Assembly: GCA_022829145.1 (NCBI GenBank) | Contig: CM040749.1 | Span: forward strand, 20,855,987 to 20,919,986 | DNA: 64,000 bases | Direction of reading: 5' to 3' | DNA from: Albula goreensis | Taxonomy: Eukaryota; Chordata; Actinopteri; Albuliformes; Albulidae | Shown here: positions 47,151 to 58,911 of the stretch, in pieces | How the letters are laid out: every line of letters begins with the position of its first letter | Position numbering within the stretch: the first letter of the stretch is position 1 | The notes under the pieces: model-generated | Seen by the model: only the letters and a program-made list of their open reading frames with translations | Database searches by the model: none | What the model was told of the DNA's origin: nothing | Position numbers and translations under genes: made by a program

Positions 47151-50100
47151 AGACAAAACTGCACACAAAGCTGAAAAAAGGCCTTCCTTATCTTTGGCCC
47201 CATGAACACCCTGTTTATTTAGTTTCCTTTCCCCCACAACCATTTTCCTGATTTTCTGATTGCTGTTCTTCTGTAAACATATGTAACTGGCCTATAAGGC
47301 AGCATTTCACAAGGGATTATTGGCTTCATGGTTATCAGCTGTGATAGAGTGCGTGTCTTTCTTTTGATTAAGATAATTATTTTAACAACATAACTAGTTT
47401 GGGTGTAACAAGGTCAAGACAGACCTAGCCAATACATCATAAAGATAGCGATAATACTTGTTTTTGGTACATTTGCTGCTGAATTCCACATTTTTTCCAT
47501 TGTGCTTGAGCTTCAAAGTTTGTGGTTTTTTGCCTTCCACAGCTTAAAATTTCTATTGGCACTAGCAGTACAACATTTTATGCTCATCAATGCACTGATG
47601 CATTCTAGGAAAGTGATAAGAGACCATGAAGAAGACAAGAACCCTGACCCTGGGGATAGAGCCGTGTGTATGATCTTAACTGTAGCCTGCTGTGTATCAA
47701 GCATTCCAAACACCAACTACTATGGTATTTTGAAGAATGATAAAAATCAATAAAAACTACAGGAAATCTGCTGCAATCGCTGATCACTACCAAATAATAA
47801 AAGCCTCCTTTTTCACAAGAGAACAAAGAAGTCCAAATGAAAATGGCTGGTGCTTAATTTATGCCTTCAGTGAAGTGGTGTCTGATTTAATTAATTATTG
47901 TGGGAAATGGCCAACTGTAATTCAAAGGGAACGAGTCAGTTATGAGTAGGCTGTATTTCTCTTGGCAAGCTCCCTGTTGGAAAGTGGATTTTGAGGTGAA
48001 ACCTCTGGCCAAGGATGCAGGAAATGTGGAGGGGAGCATGACATTGACTGATCAGGTTGGCTCTGCCCATCTAAAACAAGTTCAAGTCAGCTGGAACCAT
48101 TCAATCCAATGCTGGTCTGTTGTGGGCAAGGGGGAGGGGAGACAGGTGGGGGCATTGGTTGCTGGTTATGAAACTCTCCACTCATCATTCATCATAGATT
48201 TGTATTTCCCATTGTGTATGTGTTTGTTCCTCCTGAGCAAAAATGTACTTCATGTAGAACAATTAAAAATGTAAATTCCTGGTGTCATTGTTGGTTCTAC
48301 TCAGCACAAAAAGCAAGATTTCACTGGAATTGAACTTCAGGAGCTGTTTGAAATTCTGGTAAAACTGTGTTTCCATAGTGCCACAGATTCCCCCAGTCCT
48401 CCTGTGCATTTTATGCTTTGGGCATTAACTGGAGACCAGGAAAGTGATTCTCTGCTGTGCCTTTTCCTGTGTCACTGTTAGGCTCTACTTGAAATGGTCC
48501 ACATGGGAAGGGAATTTTGTGCAGCATTAAATGACGGGCACAGACGTTCTGCAAAGCAGAGGGAAGGACTGCAGTCACGGTGAGAGAGAGGGTCGGGGGC
48601 CATAAAGGCCATCAGCACTGCATCGGGGGTTGGGTGGGGGCGTGGTTGAAGCAAAGGGGCATATGAGGACTGCTCCTTTGACTTTTAAAGCCTTGACTCC
48701 GGACATAGGGGCTTTAATTTCAAAGCATGAGGGGAGAAGTGCCACACTCTCAGTGTTCAGCAGGTCCCCAAGGTTTGTTTGAAGTGGGATTTGTTTGAGC
48801 AGCATTATCTAGAAGAGCTCATTTGACCTGTGAAAGAGAGATAGCAGCAAACCAAAGCAACCAGCCCCCTCCGCTCCCCCGGCCCAAGCACCCTTATCAC
48901 CAGCAGGACAGACTGTACGGACCTTGCCAGTGCTCTAGAGTCATAAAGGGTGAAAAAAAGACATGGTGTTCAAAGCTGACAAATTATTCCTCATGCGCTC
49001 TCTTGCTGTCTGGATTCCGCCAATTAAAATCGGATATCAAAACAATGCTCTGATTTGTTGACAGACTTTGCTCACAGCATCTCTTTCAATTGGTTTTGCT
49101 GCTGTAGTTGGGACTGCTCTCTCTTTCGTGAGACACTCTACTGCCAAAGCCCCCGGCAACTATCTATCAGGCTGCCGAAGACAACGTTGCTGCCGTTCCC
49201 ATTATTGTACATGGTAGACAATGCCTCCAGTGTTGTCTGCATGCATAGGTGTCTCCTTGACCCCAAAGGTTGCCCCCTGTCAAGTGAGCTCAATTCCAGG
49301 AAGTTTTGCTTTGGGGCAGAAGGGTCGGGGGAATTATGGAGGATGGGGGGGTGGAGAGTGCTGGTTTAAGGAAGAGAGGTAAATCTAGGTTTTCCAGGTG
49401 ACCAGACCCATCCCCACAACAAGCTCTTCCTGGGCAAGGCCCCCACTTGAACCGCCATGCATGTTTTCCTCCAAACCCTTGATCCTCCAGCGGCCAGACA
49501 GGCCCCTACGAGTACCTGGGCGTGCCCTCTCCAGAGCACAGGGTATCTGGTGCCAAAGGCAATCTCTAAGGGTCATCTGCCCGTTTCATTGGTCTGCAAT
49601 CTGTCATCGCGCCCAGCTCAAGTGTTCAGGGGGAGATAACCCAACAGACCTCTCATTTGGGCCCAATGAGTCATGCCGACATACAGCAGTGTACACAGAG
49701 AATGATGGATGCTTCTGGAACAAATTGCTTACTGCCAGACAGAAAAAAGGTGAAGCAAGCAGCTGCTTCAGCAAAGTTGTCACTACAGTCACACATGATA
49801 ATATTGTTGGACCAGATATTTTACGAGACAAAAAATGCACATTTATGTTAATCTGAAGCTGTGTCATTTCCATTATTTACACATATACATTGTTATGATT
49901 GTCTCAGATAGGACATGTACACATTATGAAAGCAAACAATTTCCCGGTGACAGTGATTCTCATGAAACATTATTACAATGAAGACCTTGGTGTGGGGAAG
50001 AGTCTCTGGATGTGAATGACTTTGGTGCCATGCAACACTTCCTGCATGGGACTCCCAAGTTGACTGTTATTTATATTGCTATATGTCTGCTGTTGCACCC

Positions 50101-50192
50101 ACATACCAGAAGGCAGTGATGGCACGCTGACATGTACATTGTCTCTACATTGGAACAACAGGTTTGAATATCATCCTCTACTGGAAGACTGT

Positions 50193-50330
50193 AGCGCACT
50201 GGTGTCCAACCTTATCTGAGAAGGGCCGGTGTTAGTACAGGTTGTGGTACGAGCCCATGCTGATTCAGGTGAGGCCTTTAATTTGTTGACTCAGGTGCTA
50301 TAATACTGGGTGAGAATAAAAACCTGTTGT
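50193..50330. mobile_element. Degraded DNA-transposon/MITE fragment
   Basis: ACTGGTGTCCAACCTTATCT, GAGAAGGGCCGGTGT and later AATAAAAACCTG recall a very common teleost repeat that starts with a 'GTGTCCAA-CTTAT' end and contains 'GGGCCGGTGT'. Only one end is recognisable. Assignment is from memory of that repeat. Confidence 0.4.
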
Positions 50331-51129
50331 CACATTGAAGCTCTTGGAAACCCTGACTTTAATAGCTGCTTAACATTACTTATATTACGGACACAGAAAA
50401 TCCACGTTTTCAAGTGGCTGGCAGGTGTCGATTAAATTTGTATATCATGGACACCTTGAATGTAGGCCCGGTCAAATGTTTTATCAACACTCTTAATCAA
50501 TATGCTGCGGCAATACAATGGTAACCATGCCAATCACAGCTGTTTCCATTCACTCATTAACATTTTAACTCATTTGTTAGCTAACATTAAAACTTAAAAG
50601 TATAAAAACCACAGTGGACCATTTTCTTTATTTGGCAAGGACAAATAATTTGAGGATATCATCTATAGTAAAAGGATATGTTTTTAAATATTGAAAATAC
50701 CACACCTAGCAAGCAACCGTGATATAAGCAGCATGACACCCTCTGAGGTGTCCATGTATGCTTTGCATTGAGGAGTTCTTCGCCTCCACCTCATCCGTTA
50801 TATTCCTACAACGGTCACATCAGCGGGTGTTATGCCTTACATATCTCATATGCCTGTAAAGCAGGAATTCCTTTTGACAGCTTAATGGCTTTTTTAAACT
50901 GGCCTCAAGCTAATGCTAATGGGACTTTGTATTTCACGTCTATAATTGATTGTCTTCAGATTTTCAGCTTAGTATAATTCTGCTTTAGGAGCTTGAGACA
51001 ATGTTTTTTCCTCTCAGGCATAACATAATGTTTCTTTCAAACTATTGGATAAAGACTCAAAATGCACTCTGTTTGTCATGGGCTCAGGGGAAGAAGCCTC
51101 GGTTAGGCCAGCTGATGAAGTTTTTAGGA

Positions 51130-51310
51130 GTGGTGTAAAGATACATTGTTTGAAGTATGAAGGAGGATACCCTGCCTTGCTAAACCCACCGTGGCTTCAC
51201 CATCAGGTACCCGAGGAAAGACACAAATACCTGTCAGTCCACTTCATTTGTCTCAAAGCCGATAGAAGGCCTGGAAGTTCATCATGGGATATGTCAGGAC
51301 ATACCCCATG
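51130..51310 (+). pseudogene. ino80: Possible INO80 relic exon (KEGG-LLN-GWSFI block)
   Basis: CLKYEGGYPALLNPP can be aligned with VLKEGGSLAAKQCLLNGAP (LK, EGG, A and LLN shared, four codons missing). About 110 nt further on, another frame reads AWKFI against GWSFI, where 132 nt separate these blocks in intact INO80. The order relative to neighbouring relics is right. Similarity is short and gapped, so this is a low-confidence call. Confidence 0.3.
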
Positions 51311-52589
51311 CTGCCCTAATGCCAGCAGCTCTCCCCCTCAGTTGGTGCAGCCACTCAGCCCCCAGCCCCTTTTCAGAGGTGAGGAGCAAATGACAATCCC
51401 TCTCGTTATGCCAAACCAAATGAAGCAGATGTTATCAGTGTTGCCATTTTAATGTACACAGTGCTTTTGTATCAGGGATTCATGGGTTTGATGACTGGGG
51501 AAACTATCACAAATCTTTCCCTGTATGCTTAACCCTTCATTTAGGTGTGGCAGTGTGTGGTTAAATATACGTTGTAAACCAGCATGGTTAAAGCCATGGG
51601 CTTTGCAATGTGGAAGTTGCAGCTGTGGCATTGCTTTTGGAATCTTGTGAGATCTGTTAACATATCCAGCTTCATAAGTTATGAGTCAGAAAAATTAATG
51701 CTCAGTTGCTGGATAAGTACATCTCTCAAAATAAATAAAAAAGCATTTCCTTTTTTGTTTTATTAGAACATTATTTTAAAAGGAAATTGTTAAACTTCGT
51801 ATCAATTATGATTGATCTGGTATTGTAAAAAGGGCAGACAGAGCCCTCCTAGTCTGTGGTGAACATGTCAGGCTTATCTCTGACCAAACCCCTGTCTTAC
51901 TCAGCCCAGGAAATTCTGTAATGCTTTTAGAGGATTTCTGCTGATGTTTTAGCGTAGAATTGTTTGTGAGCCATGTGTAAGTAAGGCAGGACAAAGTGAG
52001 GAAGTTGTGGCCCTGCTGTTGGTGATTGTTTGAGAGTAGCATTAAGTAAGAGCAGTATGACCGTATACCCTGAGTCACACACACAGTCTAAAATCCCATG
52101 AACTGGGGTGTCCTTTCCGCTCCTCCTAGAGCTGAGGTGTGTTTGGAAAGGAAACCAACATGATGCAACCCTTCTTAAGTTTGTTATCAACCTATATCTG
52201 GATTCTCAAGAAATGTAATTATTCACACACAGGCTAAAAGGCTGCAGATGTATTGTTCTTGCTCAAATGCATTTTCTGCTGCCTTCTCATGGTTTATTTG
52301 TAAACATTTATTTCAGCATGCAGTTTGATCACACGATAAGCTGTCTCATGTTTGTGGTAAATCAGCCTTATCAGTATCACCACAATGAGTCAGATATTAA
52401 AACAATTGTGGGTGAAACATCTGTGCTCGTCTGCTACAGCTTGACTTCTCCAAGCTTCTCATGATTGAAACCTTTATGTTAGATAAAAGAAAAATGGCCT
52501 GTTGATTAAGCAAAAAATTGTGGCATGCTTAAAACAAAGCACAGTAAGAAAGGCTTTTGTTTCCCAAACAGTAATGAGGGGGCTGGGCG

Positions 52590-52920
52590 CCCCAGCATAA
52601 AGGCTCCCTCACAATGGATCAGGCTTTTGGGTTATTGTGCGCTCCAAATAAGACATAGAAATGGCCTGGAAAGGCATTGAGATCTGCTCTCCACAAGTCT
52701 GTGGGAAACATTCGCTCCTCTTCCTGTTCTTTGAAAGAAAAATGCGCTCCAGTAAAATGGCAGGAAATATCCACAGCCTTTTGATATTAGCAAAACAAGT
52801 CGGGTACATAATTGTTTACAGTTTGCGACTGTCGTGACCATCTTTATGGAAAAACACAGCCTGCAATTTAATTCAAGCTCAAGCTTGGGCGAACTGACTT
52901 CGAACATTCAATACTGCTGT
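52590..52920. other. Complex low-repeat block in INO80 relic intron
   Basis: No coding content. The sequence is evenly mixed, free of simple repeats, and has the look of a conserved non-coding element (clustered AT-rich cores alternating with E-box-like and TEAD-like words). Similar-looking blocks occur around 50.39-50.62, 54.64-54.88 and 55.56-55.78 kb. This is an impression only; conservation was not tested. Confidence 0.2.
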
Positions 52921-53050
52921 TCCAGGGGCTGCCAAAATGCGCTACTGTATTACTAACCAACTGGAAAAATGTTAGTATGAAATAATAAAACACTGAACAA
53001 GAAATACTCTGACAAGCAGGTAATTTAATTTAGTCCATATTGATCTCTGA

Positions 53051-53095
53051 AATAATACTAATACTAATACTAATACTAATAATAATAATAATAAA
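53051..53095. repeat. (AATACT)n/(AAT)n compound microsatellite
   Basis: About four AATACT units followed by a run of AAT units. Confidence 0.9.
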
Positions 53096-53806
53096 ACATT
53101 ATGATAACATTCAGGTGTCACAATAGTTTGTCATGTATGTGTATGCGTGATATGTGTCAGACCTTAGACCACAGGACAGGAAATATATGTGTACACCAGC
53201 TCAAGGATTTATTATGCAACACATAATTGGGTGCTCTAGAAGTTCCATATGGCCTGTTTTTGGGTAGGGCAACTTCACTCATTCAGTGGGGCAAAAATAT
53301 CTTAGGGTGGTGAGTATATTGCATTTTCCCATATGCAATGTGTATTGGAAGATTTCATTATTGTTCCCCACAGTCTGAAGATACCAGGGATGATCCCAGA
53401 ATGGGAGAGGGAGGGATCCAGCTTTCCTCTTTGTCTGCGACTGTCTGCACATGCACTCTTGCACTCACTCGCTCTCTCAGTCACTCCAGTGTGCTCGATC
53501 ACATTTGTATTTGTATGTTTGCATATTTCAGCTTGAATACAAGTTGTTGTGTTTTCACTTAAGTTGCTGATGATGGGATGTGATTGTTAACATCAGACCA
53601 CTTGGAACGAACCCCAAAGTTCCAGTGGCCAGTATCCCTTGAATGAACTCTCTATTGCAATTGTTGTGGTATTCTTCTGGACCCAGGACAGTGCAGAGAC
53701 AATGTGCCATTGACCCAGCAGGGACAAACATTCTAGCAGCTTTTGCTCTCAACCCCCTCTCCCCATTGTGTTCTTGACTTCCTCTGCATGCTGCTTTTCC
53801 CAGGTC

Positions 53807-53825
53807 TTGCCAACAGGGGGAGATG
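53807..53825 (+). promoter_or_regulatory. CTCF-like motif within INO80 relic
   Basis: TTGCCAACAGGGGGAGATG matches the CTCF core CCA-CAGGGGG closely. Motif resemblance only. Confidence 0.4.
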
Positions 53826-56259
53826 TTGGTGCTCTGAATCCTTAATCCCTCTCAGTGGATGTCTTGGTTGAGACCTGTCTGCCATGCTATCCTTAAAGGA
53901 TTACTGTGGGCATACCTCTGTCCCCCTTTCTATGTCTGTGGTGCATTCTTAATTTGTATACTGGTCAAAATGTATAACAAGTATGGTTGCCAATTTGTCT
54001 GTCATCCAAACGCGATCCAAATCTGAAATATAAAAACAATGAATATATACTAAAATTCACAGATTTGTTCTTGTATCAGAAAATATCAAATTATTCCTCA
54101 ATACATGCTTGTATGTGCTGTTAATTCCCAGACATTATTGCTCTGTGCACAGTAACCATTATTAACCCCAGCAACCACAATGGAAACCCTTTTCAGTTGT
54201 AACTTACTGGTACTTAATTGGTACTTGCTGTCTCATACATTATTTATTATAGCGTTATGAAAACAAAACAAGATCGAAGGTATTCTGATAGCAGTGATAA
54301 CATTCTCAAGAATGTTCCAAATGTAATTCAATAGAAATATACTTCTGACTTGCAAACACTGAAATACATTCTCCCAAGTATGTTTGGAAGTATGGTCTAC
54401 TAAATATATAAGAAGTACACAAAACGTAAATATGCAGAACAGAACACAACCCATGGCAGTGCTCTTATGCATGCATTAAAGTAGCAAGCCCCACACTCTC
54501 TCATCTTCTATAACGATAACATACCCAGTCTGAGGGTTGTGTGTACCATGTGTATTGTGGCATCAGTTTTGCTGCTAAGGCACATTCGGAGGGTCAGACC
54601 TGCATGGCAGCAGCGCTGAGGGCAGCATTGCAGAGCATGTATTTCAAATCGTGACAGATTATACATTCAAATAGCCCGATTTACCTCAGCTTCTGCTTAG
54701 ATATAACAAATTCTGTGCAGGAAAGCATCAAATATCCACCACTGCAGAAAATACAACAGATTACATGTGATCTCTTAATTGCCCTCATTGAGATAATTCT
54801 TTCCACAGCATTGACAGGAATAATGTGGTGTCATATGATGAATCCCCATGCCTTTCGGGTTTCTGCTGAGCAGATGGGGTGAGGCGGGGTGGTGCATAGA
54901 CTGAAGTGTGAGTAAAGGGTTAAATCCCGTGAGCTTGGTCACAGGAAGTCCCACATCCTGTGCTGCCCTGGCACGGGGAGTAGGGGCCTTCCATGGTGAC
55001 CCGCCAGCCAGCAGAACCTGGCAGCAGAGCCTGGTCCCAGCACTTTAGAGCAACAGCGAGGAAACATGTTTTAAACAGGGCTTATCAAACATACAGCCCT
55101 CGAGTCATCCCCGCCCCAGACCTCTGACACGCACCATCACACAGCCCTGTGGACTGGCCATGGTCATGTCATTGTCAGTCTCAACACAATGCTTGTGTTT
55201 TAGAGCACCCAGCTATGCGAAACTCATTCAAGATTCTCTGATCTTTATGGCATTTGGATGGCATATTCTATTTACTGCACCCAATGGGCAAGCTGTAAAG
55301 ATGACTGAATCAGTGCAGTGTTTGAGTAGCATTATTCCTTCAGACCACAGCCACTGTGGAGGCTCTGGAGTGTCACAGAGTGTCTCTGCCCCTTTGATAG
55401 CTTTGGCCCTGGTGGTGGAGAGCACGTGCTGAGTGTGGTAACCACCATAGCAGAGTGAACAATGGCTTCAGATACACTCAAGCAAGCTCCATGTTTCTCC
55501 CAATGGGGGTCAATCTTTACAAATCGGTTTGATGCCCCCCTTTCACAGATGGGCAAAGCCCTCAGAGAGATGATCTCAAGAGCAGTTTCCCTGAAGGGCC
55601 CAGCTCCTCACGTTCCAGACCGCGGCTGACTCGCTGCGCTTAAACCAAAACAAGATTACTTTAATGAAATTAGGCACAATGAAAGCGCCATTCCGCAGTG
55701 GTCAGCCAGGGCAATTAGCAGGCGACGGCTCTCTGGCGGGCTCTTTAATTGGGTCAGCCGCGGGTCAGGCCCCAGTTCTGGTTGTGAGAGATTGGATTAC
55801 GTGTTTCAGGGTGGGGGAGGGAGGCTGTTTGCGGTGGAGGAGTGGTCCAGGTGGTCCGAGCAGCCGAACCACTGCTCACCGTGGGCAGTGCCTGCTGCTG
55901 TCCTGCATCCAGGCTGCAATTGCATGGAGTATTCTCAATTGCACTTGAGCCTGCAGCAGCACCAAAAGAAATATATGGATGTATGAGCAGATATAATTGA
56001 TACTACAGAGATGTAGGTGGTGATAAACTTTTCCATATTTCCTCCTTTCCTTGACATGACAGGTTTTTTAAACTGGCTCATATAAAGTTTTTAATTATCA
56101 CTGATTTGTGAACTGATTTAAAGGTTAAAGTACATCCTTAGGTAGTATTTGAGCTGTTTCATGTCTATACTGTGGTTGGTCATTGCAACATCTAAGTGCT
56201 GAGACCTGAATATGGGATAGAGAGGAAGCAATCATAGGAAAGTGCTGACTGAAAGTCAT

Positions 56260-56325
56260 GGCGGTGTGGCTTTGCGGCGGTCCGGCGGTGCAGCGGTGCG
56301 GCGGTGCAGCAGTGCGCCGGAGCAT
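56260..56325. repeat. GC-rich minisatellite (GCGGTGCA-like units)
   Basis: Short imperfect tandem units around GCGGTGCA/GCGGTCCG, strikingly GC-rich against an AT-rich background. It yields spurious arginine/histidine-rich frames on the minus strand. Confidence 0.75.
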
Positions 56326-57875
56326 CGCAGGCCTTGTCTGGCCCGAAACCACGCTGTCACACTACACGCCCAATAAACTCCTCTCTGGCACCACCAGCGC
56401 ATCCTGCAATCCCTGCCGACGCCAAGCTGGTTAGACGCCTTTGATGGTAAAACATGGACTTTGTCAAAAGAGTCCACTCCAAGCTGACTTTTTTCCCCAC
56501 ATTGAGCCATACTCCACTTAAAGGATATATGCCCAGAATGCAGTCTGGAAATAATATTGTGGCTTAGCTGTACAAGCACAGTTTGGGGAGGAAAATCATC
56601 AGTTAGATTGAATATTGGCACTATTTTGGCTCTGATCATCCTTGTCATAGTGAGTGCAGAGTGACATGTGCCAGTGGTTTTAGGGGCGTCAGTTTTCCCT
56701 CAGCGGACACTGCAGTGACCTTGCTGTCACCCCTGACAGTGGGAAGCAGGGTTCTTATGTGCTTAGTGTTCATTAGTACCTTAATTAGTTTCTTTTTAAC
56801 TCACTGAGGGAGCAACCTCTGATCTCTGGCCTGACCCTCTGAGGTCAAATGTTGGGGTTCAGCTGAAGTGCACATTAGCATGCAGGTGGAAGTTTGGGGG
56901 GCAGGAGCGATGGCGTTTCTGTAACACTCTGCTGAAACCCACACCGCCTCCCTTTTCTCTTGTACATGAGATAATTGGCAGATTATGCCTTTAACCCTGT
57001 CTGTCTAACAGCTGAAGCTCAGAGATGCTGCTCTTCGTTTCAGGGAAAGAAGTGTAATACAACAGAGGAGGAGTGGCCTGGGTCCTGGAAGAAGAAAAAT
57101 ATGTCATGGAACAACATGGCTGTGACTGGTACTGATTTCAGAGTTCAGGCAGAGGTGTAGGGATATTGACACCCCCTCAGCCAGGCACCGACCACAGGAG
57201 TGACCTTATGGTCGATATCTGATCACTTACATCATCACTAATGACCCACCCCCTCCAACCTTATTAACTTTGTTTCTATTTAGAAAAGTGCCTGTTTCTG
57301 TGGCCTTATGATGAGTAGAACATTACACATTAATGAGCAGTGGGTCATTGGGCTGTGATTGGACACAGTGAGGGTGTGCAAGGGTGGGATTATCTTTTCC
57401 TGATAGTTGGTCACACACAGCTGATCATCACTGATCACCGTTCCAGTGCCCCTGACAGGGCCAGCTGGGTCCACATAATGATGAGGTTCCCTCCCGACCC
57501 CCTGACCCTGACCCCAGAGTGAGGCCACCATAGTGTCACCCTCTTCCATCCCCTCTCTGAGCCCACAGAGCGGATGATCCCCTCATTATGCTTGTTATTG
57601 TTGGGAGGCTTTAATACCTCATTACTGACAATATTGAGTTTGTGCTGTCTCTGACACATATTCACATAATCACCATCTAAACCTTATAATTAAGTCTTGA
57701 AACTCTTGTTTTTCTGTCGTTGACACATTATAAAATAAATGTCATAAAAGAATAATTATAATGCTGATGTTAGCATGCCAAACATATTTAATGCAAATTA
57801 ACTTTTTTGACAGCACTTTTTTTTTGGTTCTTACTTTTTAACAGGGCAAGTAAAGGATATTCTCTGACTTACTGG

Positions 57876-57992
57876 CATTAGAAACAGCTATTCCCCGATT
57901 TGATAGCACTTGTAGAAGCTATTCTCTAATTGGATGGCCTTAATAGAAGCTTTTCTCTGATTTGATGGCATAAAGCTATTCTTTGAATAGCA
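57876..57992. repeat. Degenerate 31-35 bp minisatellite
   Basis: Repeated units of the type GAAGCTATTCTCTGATTTG followed by ATGGCATTAATA, at about 57883, 57915 and 57946, with decayed copies beyond. It lies about 200 bp before INO80 relic exon J. Confidence 0.7.
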
Positions 57993-58198
57993 ATAGTAAA
58001 GTGTATTGTCTTGTGAGGTGGAATGAGCGAAGGCTGTTCTGTGACAGCTCAGGTGAAGGCTACTATGCAGTTGACCAGCAGCTTTCAATAGCTATTTACT
58101 GATTCAGTGGCACAGAAGAGAGCTTTTCTCTTCCTTATATAAATTTTGTGTATTAAATAGCCAGGGTAAACATATTTTGGTTTTACAGCTTTCTTTCA

Positions 58199-58378
58199 GA
58201 CAGAAACATACTGAGCATGCTGAGTGGGAGGCTACACACACTGTACATGCTGGTGTCCCACTCCAAGTCCCAGGGTCCCCACACCTTTCACTGCCCTCAG
58301 ATGACCCATGTGATCAACCTGGTGCAGGGGAAAGCTAATTCTAACCTCACATTGAACACCAGCTCCACTGACTGGTTA
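58199..58378 (+). pseudogene. ino80: INO80 relic exon J (helicase lobe 2 start)
   Basis: After TTCTTTCAG the frame reads NILSMLSGRLHTLYMLVSHS, then KSQGPHTFHCPQMTHVINLV. These align without gaps with ESLITDSGKLYALDVLLTRL and KSQGHRVLIYSQMTRMIDLL of INO80. LTLNTSS parallels MRLDGSS further on. The exon is open until TAA at about 58388. It contains the start of the second RecA-like lobe and is the last relic recognised with confidence. Confidence 0.88.
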
Positions 58379-58890
58379 GAATGCTGCTAAAGCACGGTTC
58401 TTACAGCCTTTCCTAGAAGACCCAGTCTGGGTGCAGACTTTTATATTAGCCCAACACTAGGATTCAATGGATTCAAAGTCCTGACTGAAGACTATGATTT
58501 CTTGATTAACTGAATAAGGTGTGGTAGCACTTGAACAAAAATCTGGATCCACTCCAACCCTTCTCAGATGCCAGTGCTATGGAACTACTTTCACCAGCTA
58601 ACCCATTCAGGCGAGGAGAGCATATCAATTGGCCAAGCTTAAACTGAATTGTGTAGGTAATTGATATAAAGCTAGATCCTTTCCCAGAAGGTAAATAATG
58701 TTCATAGTTTAAGATACCCCAATAATGGCCTTCAGTGCAGAAATTTGGCTCCATGTGGGCTCTTTTCCAATTGCATTTTTAATCACCCAAGTACTCTTTC
58801 ACTTTATCTGATCACTGGGCTGCTCTGGCTTTGTTGGTCAGAGCCTGAACATATTTGTGATGTGCTTTCCTGCCCACAGACTATTTAACT

Positions 58891-58911
58891 GTCACCACTA
58901 GATGTCGCTGT
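58891..58911 (+). promoter_or_regulatory. CTCF-like motif after the last INO80 relic
   Basis: CACCACTAGATGTCGCTGT differs from the CTCF core CCACTAGATGGCGCTG at one position. Motif resemblance only. Confidence 0.35.

Larger units (their letters stand above)
33959..58378 (+). pseudogene. ino80: INO80 unprocessed pseudogene (collinear decayed exons over 24 kb)
   Basis: INO80 is the Snf2-type ATPase of the INO80 chromatin-remodelling complex. Ten strongly or moderately supported exon relics, plus two weaker ones, occur on the plus strand in the order of the intact protein. They run from the region N-terminal to the helicase (at 33959), through helicase lobe 1, the long insertion, and into lobe 2 (at 58199). 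Several keep AG acceptors and GT donors, so this is a decayed gene copy, not a retrocopy. Lesions include in-frame stops at 40787, 41966, 42041, 42068 and 44901, a one-base deletion near 40816, further frame changes, and loss of motif I (GLGKT) and motif II (DEAQ). Exons for the far N-terminus and the end of lobe 2 were not found. The synteny with RHOV and VPS18 fits INO80. Individual relics are listed separately. Confidence 0.9.

Noticed and set aside
46957-47151. A 64-codon frame (starting near MPANGCDVIIVGIINPG) that looks like a conserved enzyme fragment.
   Set aside because: No family recognised. Another register of the same bases fits the INO80 relic, so this frame is probably accidental.
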